Origin: a virus | IMG/VR virus record: IMGVR_UViG_3300047444_000069 | Span: 104,528 to 168,527 of that record | Length of the DNA stretch: 64,000 nucleotides | Strand: one strand, 5' to 3' | Shown: one piece after another, positions 40,416 through 47,484 of the stretch | Layout: each line of letters starts with the position of its first letter | Position numbering within the stretch: the first letter of the stretch is position 1 | Notes under the pieces: generated by a model | The model's input: only the letters and a program-made list of their open reading frames with translations | What the model was told of the DNA's origin: nothing | Database searches by the model: none | Made by a program: the position numbers and the translations under genes

Positions 40416-41036
40416 ATGGCAAAGATCAACTACCAAGCAAACGAAGAACGCGGCGAACGCTTCATCCTGATCGTGTTAGACAACGACCGTGGCGGCGACT
40501 ACGCCCACATCAAAGCGCATGTCGTGCGTGAGGCAGTCAAGGATCGCATCAACCCGGACACCGGTTCCAAGCAGTACAACGATGGCGAGAACGCAACGGG
40601 CTATCGCAACTGCAAGTGGTCGTCGGACAAGAACAACGCGCTGTATGTCGAAGACCTGTTCATCAATTCGCAGATCACCAAGCGCAGCATCACTGGTACG
40701 GAAGTTCCGGCCAACGAGATGAAGCCGTATGGCGTCGAACTACGCTTCAAGCCCTACGTTGTCGATGCGAGTAATGCCCGCAAAATGTCGGACACGTTCG
40801 ACAAGATCGGCAAGAAGATGGAACAGTACGACGAAGAATTCGGCTACTGCAACGAGAACCTTCCGGCCTACATTCTGCGCGTCGCCAAGGCACTCGGAAT
40901 CAAGAAGTTCCTGACCGTGCCGAAAGATGGCAACCGTAATCTGGATCGCGGCGATTATCGCGTCTGGAACGGTACGGATGTCTCGTACATCGTCAGCAGC
41001 ATGATCGATGAACTGAAGCCCAAGACGGTCGAATGA
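40416..41036 (+). CDS. Early protein, unknown
   Basis: 206 residues, start preceded by ACGGAGCG. It is a mixed alpha-beta protein with GERFILIVLDNDRGGDYAH at the start, a conserved-looking VELRFKPYVVD segment and a helical middle region. No family recognised. It stands behind the strongest dyad promoter of the region, which suggests substantial early expression. Confidence 0.7.
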   Translation: MAKINYQANEERGERFILIVLDNDRGGDYAHIKAHVVREAVKDRINPDTGSKQYNDGENATGYRNCKWSSDKNNALYVEDLFINSQITKRSITGTEVPANEMKPYGVELRFKPYVVDASNARKMSDTFDKIGKKMEQYDEEFGYCNENLPAYILRVAKALGIKKFLTVPKDGNRNLDRGDYRVWNGTDVSYIVSSMIDELKPKTVE

Positions 41037-41191
41037 AGCCCGTCATCTGGGTCCGGTTGATGAACCGGACCCGTTTGAAGCGTGAATTGGCGGTTCTGGG
41101 TATCGTTGTAAAGAACCAACAAGTTTGTAGAAGAAGTAAAGAAAGTAGAAAACAACAACGAAAGATGTTGACGACATACCCAAGTTTGTGA
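41033..41191 (+). CDS. Possible 52-residue basic peptide
   Basis: ATGA overlap with the previous gene. The first half encodes VIWVRLMNRTRLKRELAVLG. The overlap favours translation, but the same bases form a strong 10-bp hairpin (41049-41072) and the end runs into a promoter, so this may be only a chance frame. Confidence 0.3.
   Translation: MKPVIWVRLMNRTRLKRELAVLGIVVKNQQVCRRSKESRKQQRKMLTTYPSL
41049..41072 (+). terminator. Strong 10-bp hairpin after the 40416 gene
   Basis: GGGTCCGGTT/AACCGGACCC with a GATG loop. The T-tract is weak (GTTTG), so termination may be partial. Confidence 0.55.
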
Positions 41192-41197
41192 GATAAT
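41168..41197 (+). promoter_or_regulatory. Sigma70 promoter with CCCAAGTTTG motif
   Basis: TTGACG (41168-41173), 18-bp spacer with CCCAAGTTTG, GATAAT (41192-41197). It drives the micro-ORF at 41225 and probably the first tRNA. Confidence 0.68.
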
Positions 41198-41224
41198 GTC
41201 GTTATTGAGTAAGGGGAAACATAA

Positions 41225-41287
41225 ATGAGATTGATTGGACTGTGCGAAGAACCGGAACAGTACGAACCGTTTTATCACCCTGTATAA
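41225..41287 (+). CDS. 20-residue micro-ORF (possible leader peptide)
   Basis: ATG preceded by AAGGGGAAACATAA, a good ribosome-binding site, 28 nt after a promoter. It encodes MRLIGLCEEPEQYEPFYHPV. Its stop overlaps a TATAAATA late element. It may be a leader or a true microprotein. Confidence 0.4.
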   Translation: MRLIGLCEEPEQYEPFYHPV

Positions 41288-41290
41288 ATA
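41283..41290 (+). promoter_or_regulatory. TATAAATA late promoter before tRNA-Thr
   Basis: An exact match to the T4 late promoter consensus, 71 nt before tRNA-Thr. Confidence 0.55.
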
Positions 41291-41360
41291 AAGAGCATTG
41301 GCAGTTCGCGGGATTCTGTCAGTGATGTGATAACGACATCCGAATCAACATCCGCACCAA

Positions 41361-41437
41361 GCCCGGTTAGCTCTTAACGGTAGAGCGGCGCACTTGTAAT
41401 GCGAGGGTTGGCGGTTCGAATCCGTCACCGGGCACCA
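41361..41437 (+). tRNA. tRNA-Thr (anticodon TGT)
   Basis: Full cloverleaf: acceptor GCCCGGT/ACCGGGC, D-arm GCTC/GAGC, anticodon loop CTTGTAA, T-loop TTCGAAT, encoded CCA at 41435-41437. The first anticodon-stem pair is G-A. Confidence 0.92.
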
Positions 41438-41443
41438 AAGGTT

Positions 41444-41514
41444 TCTGGCGTAGTTTAATGGTAGAACGGGCGGTCAGAAAGCCGCTTATGAAGGTTCGAC
41501 CCCTTCCGCCACGA
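41444..41514 (+). tRNA. tRNA-like element with irregular anticodon arm
   Basis: The D-arm GTTT/GAAC with AATGGTA loop and the T-arm GAAGG/CCTTC with TTCGACC loop are normal, and the acceptor pairs TGGCG with CGCCA. The anticodon arm gives only GCGG/CCGC with an 8-nt loop, or GGC/GCC with a 9-nt loop in which CAG (Leu) follows the usual T33. No CCA is encoded. It is a degenerate tRNA or a tRNA-like RNA. Confidence 0.55.
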
Positions 41515-41542
41515 TTAACAAAAACTAGATGATGTAGAGAAG

Positions 41543-41710
41543 ATGAAGACGCATCAACAAGTCAGTCAGATGCGACTGACGGAGAATCGACTTGGAATTG
41601 TGCCGTTGTCCATTGAGGACTACGAACGACTCAAGAAGCATTATAAAGGACAGGAAACTGTCGAGACTGACCAGTACGGCAACATCATCAAGTCGTACAC
41701 CCTACACTGA
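41543..41710 (+). CDS. Small protein, unknown (55 aa)
   Basis: 55 residues, weak ribosome-binding site (GAGAAG). It contains IVPLSIEDYERLKKHYKG and a polar C-terminus, plausible as a folded helix-plus-strand peptide. Lies between a tRNA-like element and the 41726 gene. Confidence 0.5.
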   Translation: MKTHQQVSQMRLTENRLGIVPLSIEDYERLKKHYKGQETVETDQYGNIIKSYTLH

Positions 41711-41725
41711 GAAAAGGAATATCTG

Positions 41726-41932
41726 ATGTCCCGTCAATCAAAACAAGTCAAGAACGCAGCACGCGCCAAGAACTTCAAGAACGGTGGTCCCGCAAAGACC
41801 ACGGCAGTTCATGGCAAAGACCCCGCCAAGCGCATCTACACGGCGCGTAGCCGGTCGCTGTCAGAGTTCCAAGCCAAGGGCAAGGAAGCCCGCAAATCGG
41901 CTGGTAAGCCGTCTGGTGGTCGCAGCAAGTAA
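41726..41932 (+). CDS. Small highly basic protein
   Basis: 68 residues, ribosome-binding site AAAAGGAA. It is rich in Lys, Arg, Ser and Gly throughout (KNFKNGGPAKTTAVHGKD; SAGKPSGGRSK), without acidic clusters, and is probably a disordered nucleic-acid-binding protein. Function unknown. Confidence 0.6.
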   Translation: MSRQSKQVKNAARAKNFKNGGPAKTTAVHGKDPAKRIYTARSRSLSEFQAKGKEARKSAGKPSGGRSK

Positions 41933-41937
41933 CGAAT

Positions 41938-42150
41938 CTTCACCCGTCGCACACTGGCTTCGCTTGTATTGATGCAGTGTGGCAGTGATTTGTACGCTAG
42001 GACGGTATGCGTGCAGTCGAAACCCTGACCGATCTTAGTGGCGGATGGCGCGTCAAGCACAGGGAAATTTAAAGCCGGATTGGTTCTCCTTATCGGACCA
42101 AAGGTGTGCGTGATACTAGGCGGTAGTGATGTGCTAGTTCGCATACCTTC
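41938..42150 (+). other. Noncoding stretch before tRNA-Ser
   Basis: About 210 nt without a supported gene. It contains CACACTG/CAGTGTG arms (near 41950-41984) forming a hairpin. I do not recognise a tRNA in it. Confidence 0.4.
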
Positions 42151-42151
42151 T

Positions 42152-42241
42152 GGCGGGATGGTAGAGCGGCTGAATACACCGGTCTTGAAAACCGGCGAAG
42201 GTGAAAGCCTTCCGTGAGTTCGAATCTCACTCCCGCCGCCA
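42152..42241 (+). tRNA. tRNA-Ser (anticodon TGA)
   Basis: Class II tRNA: acceptor GGCGGGA/TCCCGCC, anticodon stem CCGGT/ACCGG with loop CTTGAAA, long variable arm, T-loop TTCGAAT, encoded CCA at 42239-42241. Confidence 0.95.
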
Positions 42242-42249
42242 GAATTCAA

Positions 42250-42339
42250 CGGTCGCTGCATGGTTGCTTCATGATGATAATGGTTCACTCACAGGCGTCG
42301 TGAACTTCATCTACCGGTTCGATTCCGGTGCGATCACCA
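42250..42339 (+). tRNA. tRNA-like element with extended anticodon arm
   Basis: Acceptor GGTCGC/GCGATC, a D-arm CATG/CATG, a perfect T-arm ACCGG/CCGGT with TTCGATT loop and an encoded CCA (42337-42339). The middle arm is a stacked helix (GATGA/TCATC outside, GTTCAC/GTGAAC inside) with an 11-nt loop, so no anticodon can be assigned. It could be an intron-bearing, decayed or repurposed tRNA. Confidence 0.5.
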
Positions 42340-42366
42340 AGACAACTAAACTGAGTAGAAAACTAG

Positions 42367-42573
42367 ATGCGAGTAGAACAAAACGATGTGGTCCAGTTTC
42401 AACCGTTGACGGTTCATCTGGAAACGCAGCATGAAGTCGATACGTTCAAGCAGTTGGTTCATATGGCGTATCAAGAATCGCATTCAGGTACGGACATCGA
42501 AGCACTGGCCGACAAGCTGCGTGACATGCTGGACGCCACTGGTGGTTGGCAATCTTCGTCGTATAACTGCTAA
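42367..42573 (+). CDS. Small protein related to the 57628 gene
   Basis: 68 residues. LTVHLETQHEVDTFKQLVHMA followed by helical SGTDIEALADKLRDML resembles the pattern in the 57628 gene (VQLTLDTEEARFLRDLMGMV), a small phage family without assigned function. Weak ribosome-binding site. Confidence 0.55.
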   Translation: MRVEQNDVVQFQPLTVHLETQHEVDTFKQLVHMAYQESHSGTDIEALADKLRDMLDATGGWQSSSYNC

Positions 42574-42582
42574 GGACTGGCG

Positions 42583-42780
42583 ATGAATGAGAATTGGATT
42601 TACTTTCAAGTCGATGTGGACATGGGTATCCGTCTGGTCCCAGATGCGAAGATCGAAGACTACATCGGCTACTACGATGGTCGTTTGTTCCGTACCAACG
42701 GTGTCGTGGTTCAAGCGTCTTACATCAACTCCGATGATTCGACGGAATGGAAGGAAGCCGTAGTTGATGAAGTGCTGTAG
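42583..42780 (+). CDS. Small acidic protein, unknown
   Basis: 65 residues, preceded by AAGGACTGGCG. Beta-rich (WIYFQVDVDMGIRLVPD) with an acidic C-terminus. No family recognised. Confidence 0.55.
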   Translation: MNENWIYFQVDVDMGIRLVPDAKIEDYIGYYDGRLFRTNGVVVQASYINSDDSTEWKEAVVDEVL

Positions 42781-42800
42781 ATTCTCAAAATCTTCGTTTG

Positions 42801-42808
42801 TATAAATA
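42801..42808 (+). promoter_or_regulatory. TATAAATA late promoter before tRNA-Met
   Basis: Exact T4 late consensus 18 nt before tRNA-Met. With the copy at 41283 it suggests that some tRNAs are also transcribed late. Confidence 0.55.
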
Positions 42809-42825
42809 GACAACCGAAACGATTT

Positions 42826-42899
42826 CGCGGGTTCCGATAGTCGGACGCAGGGTTCATATCCCTGTCTGGGAGAAGGAGCGTTACCTTCGCCCGCTACCA
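42826..42899 (+). tRNA. tRNA-Met-like (anticodon CAT) with unusual D- and T-loops
   Basis: Anticodon arm CAGGG/CCCTG with loop TTCATAT, acceptor GCGGGT/GCCCGC, encoded CCA (42897-42899). The D-arm TCCGA/TCGGA has only a 3-nt loop, and the T-loop reads AGCGTTA rather than TTCRANY. Function as an elongator tRNA is likely but the irregular arms lower confidence. Confidence 0.65.
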
Positions 42900-42904
42900 A
42901 ACAA

Positions 42905-42992
42905 GTCTTGACGTTCCGTTCAAGTGGGCCTTGTACTCCCACTTTCCTTTACACAGTCTCTAGGGATAATGGCAGGGAACGTAGGTCAAGAC
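42905..42992 (+). ncRNA. Candidate structured noncoding RNA
   Basis: GTCTTGACGTTCC (42905-42917) pairs with GGAACG-TAG-GTCAAGAC (42976-42992) leaving a 3-nt bulge, closing an 88-nt element with an inner AGTGGG/CCCACT hairpin. It lies between tRNA-Met and tRNA-Asn and has no coding frame. Identity unknown. Confidence 0.4.
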
Positions 42993-43102
42993 GGTACACG
43001 CTGCGACTCAGGTAGCGTCAAAACACTGAGGCTATTTTCAAGGATGTTGTATCCGCTGATGTTGAGTGCGGACAGGCAAGCGAAACCTACATCATCCTCA
43101 AT

Positions 43103-43178
43103 TCCTCGGTAGCTCAGTTGGTAGAGCAAACGACTGTTAATCGTTAGGTCACACGTTCGAGCCGTGTCCGGGGAGCCA
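43103..43178 (+). tRNA. tRNA-Asn (anticodon GTT)
   Basis: Acceptor TCCTCGG/CCGGGGA, D-arm GCTC/GAGC, anticodon stem AACGA/TCGTT with loop CTGTTAA, T-loop TTCGAGC, encoded CCA (43176-43178). Confidence 0.95.
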
Positions 43179-43206
43179 AACATACATGACAAGTTAGGAA
43201 TACACA

Positions 43207-43425
43207 ATGAGCAACGCGCAACGTCAACGTGTCTGGGATGCAACCAATCATGGCCTCTGGCTGTCGCTGGATAACATCTCCACGGTAACAGGTGATCCGG
43301 TTCAAAGCGTCTCTGCCCGTCTGCGAGACTTCCGCAAAGAGAAGTTCGGTGGACATACAGTGGAACGTCGCAAGGTCGAAGACAACCTGTATCAGTATCG
43401 CGTGATTCCTAACGCTGTTCACTAG
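43207..43425 (+). CDS. Small winged-helix DNA-binding protein
   Basis: 72 residues. LWLSLDNISTVTGDPVQSVSARLRDFRKEKFGG followed by YQYRV is the compact wHTH pattern common in phages (helix, turn, recognition helix with SARLRDFRK, then wing). It probably regulates transcription. Promoters with shared spacer motifs in this window are candidate targets. Confidence 0.7.
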   Translation: MSNAQRQRVWDATNHGLWLSLDNISTVTGDPVQSVSARLRDFRKEKFGGHTVERRKVEDNLYQYRVIPNAVH

Positions 43426-43466
43426 CAGTACACGTTTGTCAGTATCGGGAAAACTGACGGGATATT

Positions 43467-43541
43467 GCATCTGTAGCTGAGACGGATTAGCGCGCGCCTG
43501 AAAAGCCCGAGAGGATGGATCGTTACCATCTGGATGCACCA
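43467..43541 (+). tRNA. tRNA-Phe (anticodon GAA) with unusual T-loop
   Basis: Acceptor GCATCTG/TGGATGC, anticodon loop CTGAAAA with a 4-of-5 stem, T-stem GATGG/CCATC, encoded CCA (43539-43541). The T-loop ATCGTTA departs from TTCRANY in the same way as the Met-like tRNA. Confidence 0.75.
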
Positions 43542-43584
43542 TGAATAAAGAACAACAACGAAAGGCCAATACGGGACGCTAGTT

Positions 43585-44043
43585 TTATAACCGGTCGTCA
43601 AAAGTCAGAAACCCCATTTGGATGTAGGTGTGTTTTCGGTGACAATTTGCGCATAAGACGCGGCATTTCTCGATTTCGGTTTTTAGACTATCGAGACTTC
43701 TTGTGTGACAACCGTTACCTTGGATGTTGAAAGACTTAGTACTCCTATCAAGATGATCGAATTCGAGTACTCGCGGGTCGGATTCTCCACAAGCTTCGCA
43801 TGGATGTTCTAAGAGATAGTTCCACAAATATTCGGAATTCCTCAGTTTTGAACGAAGACCGGAATCTTTTGTGGACTTAACCCTAGAAGGTCGGTCCTTC
43901 GTTTCGCGATAGTTAGAACTGAAACATTCTTTGCACCAAGAAGATAACGTCCCCTTTCTTTTATTTTTGAACGGGAACAGTTCCAAGGGTTTGTTGGATT
44001 CACATTTCGTGCAAGTTTTTGACGACATGGTTTTATAAAACAT
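43585..44043 (-). CDS. HNH endonuclease with N-terminal zinc finger
   Basis: 152 residues on the minus strand (second Met at residue 6 is an alternative start). TCTKCESNKPLELFPF with WCKECF forms a zinc ribbon. PCEACGESDPRVLEFDHLD and CRVLCANCHRKHT form the HNH core with its structural Cys pairs. It is a free-standing mobile endonuclease in the tRNA region, divergent from the glycosyltransferase gene with an AT-rich gap between. Confidence 0.9.
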   Translation of the reverse strand: MFYKTMSSKTCTKCESNKPLELFPFKNKRKGTLSSWCKECFSSNYRETKDRPSRVKSTKDSGLRSKLRNSEYLWNYLLEHPCEACGESDPRVLEFDHLDRSTKSFNIQGNGCHTRSLDSLKTEIEKCRVLCANCHRKHTYIQMGFLTFDDRL

Positions 44044-44077
44044 TTGATTGTAAAACCATATTTAGTCTTTTATAGAA

Positions 44078-45019
44078 ATGCAAAATAGTAAGCTTTATGT
44101 TGTAGCGGTAATGTCGAACCCGGTCAGATACGAAAGTCGCGTCCGACTGTTTCATGAGTTCGCAGAGCGCATGGAGAACACTCCGAACGTACAGTTGATT
44201 CGGGTAGAACATGCCCTCGGTCGTCGGCCCCATGAAGTGACCGATCAGAAGTGTCCGTGGCATGTTCAGTTGAGAGGCGGTTCGGAATACGAACTGTGGA
44301 TCAAAGAAGGTATGATCAATGCCGGTCTGAAACACTTGTACAAGATGGACCCAAATTGGGAATACGTCGCGTGGGTCGATGCCGACATCGCGTTTGATGA
44401 TCCTGATTGGGCGCTGGAAACGATGCACGCACTTCAGCATTACCAAGTCGTGCAACCGTGGTCGATGTCGTATGACGTTGGTCCCGATGGTAAGACTGTG
44501 ATTCACCAAGCTTCATCGTTCGGTAGTGATTATGCACAACAGAACAAGCGCAAGCCGTGGGCACCTTACGCAGAGACGTATCATCCGGGCTACGCATGGG
44601 CAGCAACGCGTGAACTGATCGACGGACTTGGCGGCAAGCTGATTGATTGGTGTCCTCTGGGCGCTGGTGATCACCACATGGCCCATGCCTTCACTGGCAA
44701 CGTCTGGGCGGCTGTGGACCCGAAATTGGGCGCTGGTTATCGTCGTCGTGCTTCACAGTTCCAAATGTTGTGTGATCGGTATGTGAAACAAAATTTCGGT
44801 TATGTCGAAGGCGGTATCCGACATTTCTGGCATGGTCCGAAGCGCAAGCGTTATTACATCGAGCGCAACGACATCCTGATTCGCAATCGTTATGACCCGG
44901 ATTGGGACATTTCGGTCGATCATAATGGCGTGCCGTTCCTGACCGATGGTAAGCCGCAGTTTCAGCAAGAGATTCGCCTGTACTTCCGGGCAAGAGACGA
45001 AGACAGTCAAGAACTGTAA
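44078..45019 (+). CDS. Glycosyltransferase (GT-A type)
   Basis: 313 residues. Residues 1-60 resemble a nucleotide-sugar-binding fold, and WVDADIAF (DAD at 101-103) is the metal-binding DxD motif. The C-terminal region contains HPGYAWAATRELIDGLGG and GAGDHHMAHAF, typical acceptor-side motifs. It could decorate phage DNA, a virion protein or a host glycan; the sequence does not decide. It sits in the accessory tRNA region next to a glycoside hydrolase. Confidence 0.82.
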   Translation: MQNSKLYVVAVMSNPVRYESRVRLFHEFAERMENTPNVQLIRVEHALGRRPHEVTDQKCPWHVQLRGGSEYELWIKEGMINAGLKHLYKMDPNWEYVAWVDADIAFDDPDWALETMHALQHYQVVQPWSMSYDVGPDGKTVIHQASSFGSDYAQQNKRKPWAPYAETYHPGYAWAATRELIDGLGGKLIDWCPLGAGDHHMAHAFTGNVWAAVDPKLGAGYRRRASQFQMLCDRYVKQNFGYVEGGIRHFWHGPKRKRYYIERNDILIRNRYDPDWDISVDHNGVPFLTDGKPQFQQEIRLYFRARDEDSQEL

Positions 45020-45057
45020 GTAGTACAAGGGATGCGGTCAGTCGCCCAATGTAAAAC

Positions 45058-45198
45058 ATGACTGATGCCTACAACCAGATCGAACCGTCGTTGGTTGAGT
45101 CAGAAGAAAGGTTCTTCGATGTCGAACATCTGTGTGTTTATCACATCGACATAGGGATGGAACGTGCGCGTGCAACTATCCCTTATGCGAGATATTGA
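45058..45198 (+). CDS. Possible 46-residue peptide
   Basis: Uninterrupted frame with phage-like codons (QIEPSLVESEERFFDVEHLC), but no clear ribosome-binding site. It overlaps the start of a structured stretch. Kept as a low-confidence small gene. Confidence 0.3.
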   Translation: MTDAYNQIEPSLVESEERFFDVEHLCVYHIDIGMERARATIPYARY

Positions 45199-45428
45199 AT
45201 TGGTGTTTAGACGTTCATCTTGATAAAACGTCCTATACGGGTGCGATGCCCATATCGAAGTTCTGACAGTGTAGGAACTGTTACCCGGTGTGGTATCCGG
45301 GAGAAGCGAATAAGACTGTGTTTTGAAGCGATCTGATCGTAGGCCGCACAGTGAATACCTTCAGTTGGTGACGATTCCATGACTTCGACTAGTTTCCCCT
45401 CAGTAGTACTAACCAAGGATAGCTACAA
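45199..45428 (+). other. Structured noncoding stretch before the glycoside hydrolase
   Basis: 230 nt with several hairpins: GACGTT/AACGTC (near 45209-45232), AGTTC/GAACT and CCGG/CCGG. No coding frame supported. It could be a long leader or a noncoding RNA. Confidence 0.4.
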
Positions 45429-46577
45429 ATGATTTCAATTACATCGCCCTCGCAAGGTCAAGTCCTTCCGGCTGGATCGAATAGCGTCGTTGTGCAAGGC
45501 ACGTCAACGCAATCGATCAACGGAGTTCCGCTTGCGGCGCAATCGTTTTCATATTCACAAGACATCAGCGGCATCGCCGGTCCTATCACTGTGACGGCAA
45601 CGAACAGTGCTGGTGATAAGGCATCGCTGCAAATCACCAAGCAATACCCTACGCCGACCATCGGCTTCTGGGGTGTCAACGGTCATATCGGTTGGGGCGC
45701 ACCATATACGAACCAAGCGGCACAGGCTAACGCCCTTGTCGATCTGGGAATGAAGTCGTATCGCAATGGCTATAGTATCGGCGCACTGGCTACATTCAAG
45801 AACTTCATTAACACTTACGCGTTGCCGAATGGTATCGCGGTGTATCCGGTCCTTCTGCCTGACGTTGGAACCGTGTCGAATGAGGCTGACGCCTACAGTA
45901 TGGGATTCAACCTTGGTTCGGAAGCTGCTGGCCTGAAGGGTCTGGTGACGGCCTACGAGATTTGCAACGAACTCGATTCATGGTGCATTCTCGGTGGTCA
46001 GTACAACGGCGACATCGCTTCGCATTACGACAACGCTAAGTACCAAATTGCACGCGGTGCGATTCGTGGCATCATCGCCGGTATCAAGTCACTTGATTTG
46101 ACCGCAAAGATCGTTGGTGTAGCGGGCAACTGGCTGCACTATGGCTTCAGCGACATGCTGCGCAACGGCACGCAACCTGACGGAACAACAGGCCATCCGA
46201 CTGTCGATTGGGACATCACTTCGTGGCACTGGTACAGTGACATGGGCGACATCGAGAAGGCTGGTTGGATCAACTCGAACGTGCTTCAACATATCGCAAG
46301 CTACGGCAAGCCGATCTGGATCACGGAGTATGGTGTTCGCGGTAGCTTCAGTGGTGACGAGAACGTTCGGACTGCTTATCTGACAGGCGCAACGTGCATG
46401 GCCGATTGGTCGAGCAAGCGTAGCCAGTACAACATCCAGCACGTCGCGATGTACGAACTGTTTGATGATGGTCGCGCTGGTGATGAAGGTATGTTCGGTC
46501 TGGTGTTGAACGATGCAGTGACACCGAAGCCGATCCGATATGCGGCAGTGAAGTCTTTCGTAGCAAGTCATCCGTGA
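45429..46577 (+). CDS. Glycoside hydrolase (clan A TIM barrel) with N-terminal Ig-like domain
   Basis: 382 residues. Residues 1-72 form an Ig-like domain (ITSPSQGQVLPAG, then a beta pattern ending QITKQYP). The barrel begins near 76 (TIGFWGVNGHIGW). YEICNE (acid/base Glu181) and IWITEYG (nucleophile Glu300) are the two catalytic sites of clan GH-A enzymes such as GH39/GH5 relatives. It lacks a signal peptide. It probably cleaves a host or capsular polysaccharide. Its place among tRNAs, away from tail genes, suggests recent acquisition. Confidence 0.78.
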   Translation: MISITSPSQGQVLPAGSNSVVVQGTSTQSINGVPLAAQSFSYSQDISGIAGPITVTATNSAGDKASLQITKQYPTPTIGFWGVNGHIGWGAPYTNQAAQANALVDLGMKSYRNGYSIGALATFKNFINTYALPNGIAVYPVLLPDVGTVSNEADAYSMGFNLGSEAAGLKGLVTAYEICNELDSWCILGGQYNGDIASHYDNAKYQIARGAIRGIIAGIKSLDLTAKIVGVAGNWLHYGFSDMLRNGTQPDGTTGHPTVDWDITSWHWYSDMGDIEKAGWINSNVLQHIASYGKPIWITEYGVRGSFSGDENVRTAYLTGATCMADWSSKRSQYNIQHVAMYELFDDGRAGDEGMFGLVLNDAVTPKPIRYAAVKSFVASHP

Positions 46578-46853
46578 TTTAAAGAATGTGGCGGCATTAT
46601 CCGTCAAGGGGCTTCAGTGTCTTCACTGAAGTACCCGGCCAAATTCCAAAGTCTCGCACTAATCCCATGATGTAAATGGGTCCGGGACGGAATAAGAGTG
46701 AAGATGGGGACGCCCTGAAAGTCGTCGGCTGTGTAAATCGTTTGGGAGGGGTGTCGTGACTGCCAGCATCGAAAGGTGAGATTTACAAACGGCGCTTCGG
46801 ACGTGGATTGGACCTATTCATAAAGTCTGGTTCACGTACCGGGATTGTAGTAC
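46578..46853 (+). other. Structured noncoding stretch after the glycoside hydrolase
   Basis: 276 nt with a perfect 8-bp hairpin CTTCAGTG/CACTGAAG (TCTT loop, near 46613-46632) and a distant 8-nt inverted pair TGTAAATC/GATTTACA. No U-tract terminator and no tRNA recognised. Confidence 0.4.
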
Positions 46854-47258
46854 ATGATCACAACCAACAACAAAGAGATTATGGGTTATCAAAGCGCACT
46901 TGAAGCGGCTGGCGCGAAGGTTCTGACGTATCGCGCATTCGGCAGCTATCAAGGTGATTGGTACGCGAAGGTCGAGTACCAAGGTGAAGAAGGTTGGGTT
47001 CAGGGTTCCTATGGTTCCTGTTCCTTCTGTGATTCGTTCGAACGCGAGTTTGACTATTCGTATGGCGATGAAGAAGGCGAAAGCCAAGAAGCCTACGAAG
47101 AACGCCTGAAGCTGTTTGGCGAAGGGTATCTGACCTGTGTCACGCCGCAAGAACAACAAGAACAAATCCTCGAAACATACATCCGCGAAGATTCGTACTT
47201 CGGTGATGAAGCCCAAGAAATTCTGGACTACGTGAAGGAATACGCCAATGCAGTTTAA
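46854..47258 (+). CDS. Conserved acidic phage protein
   Basis: 134 residues. GDWYAKVEYQGEEGWVQGSYG then CSFCDSFEREF and a long acidic helical C-terminus is a pattern I have seen in phage proteins without known function. The C-x2-C could bind metal. It overlaps the next gene by 11 nt. Confidence 0.7.
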   Translation: MITTNNKEIMGYQSALEAAGAKVLTYRAFGSYQGDWYAKVEYQGEEGWVQGSYGSCSFCDSFEREFDYSYGDEEGESQEAYEERLKLFGEGYLTCVTPQEQQEQILETYIREDSYFGDEAQEILDYVKEYANAV

Positions 47259-47484
47259 GGTAGGCGATGTAGTTCGATACGACCGCGATCCATGTGAGAT
47301 GGTTTCGTGGCGTGATAGTGAAACGGGCGCACTGGTTGCTGGACCGCCCGGCTGTCCTGTGACGATCGAAGCTGTCAACGAACAGACGCGAGAAATCACC
47401 GTCATCTGGTTCTATCCCGGATTCGCAGAACTGCAACGCGAAACGTTCCCGTCAGGATACTTCATAAAAGCGAATCATAAATAA
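47248..47484 (+). CDS. Small SH3-like barrel protein
   Basis: 78 residues. FKVGDVVRYDRDPCEMVSWR followed by VTIEAVNEQTREITVIWF and FPSGYFIK is the common phage pattern of a small SH3-like barrel. Function unknown. The start lies inside the previous gene and the end overlaps the next. Confidence 0.65.
   Translation: MQFKVGDVVRYDRDPCEMVSWRDSETGALVAGPPGCPVTIEAVNEQTREITVIWFYPGFAELQRETFPSGYFIKANHK

Noticed and set aside
47477-47484. ATAAATAA before the Acb2-like gene
   Set aside because: Formed by a stop codon next to the start codon; no room for a transcript start and leader.
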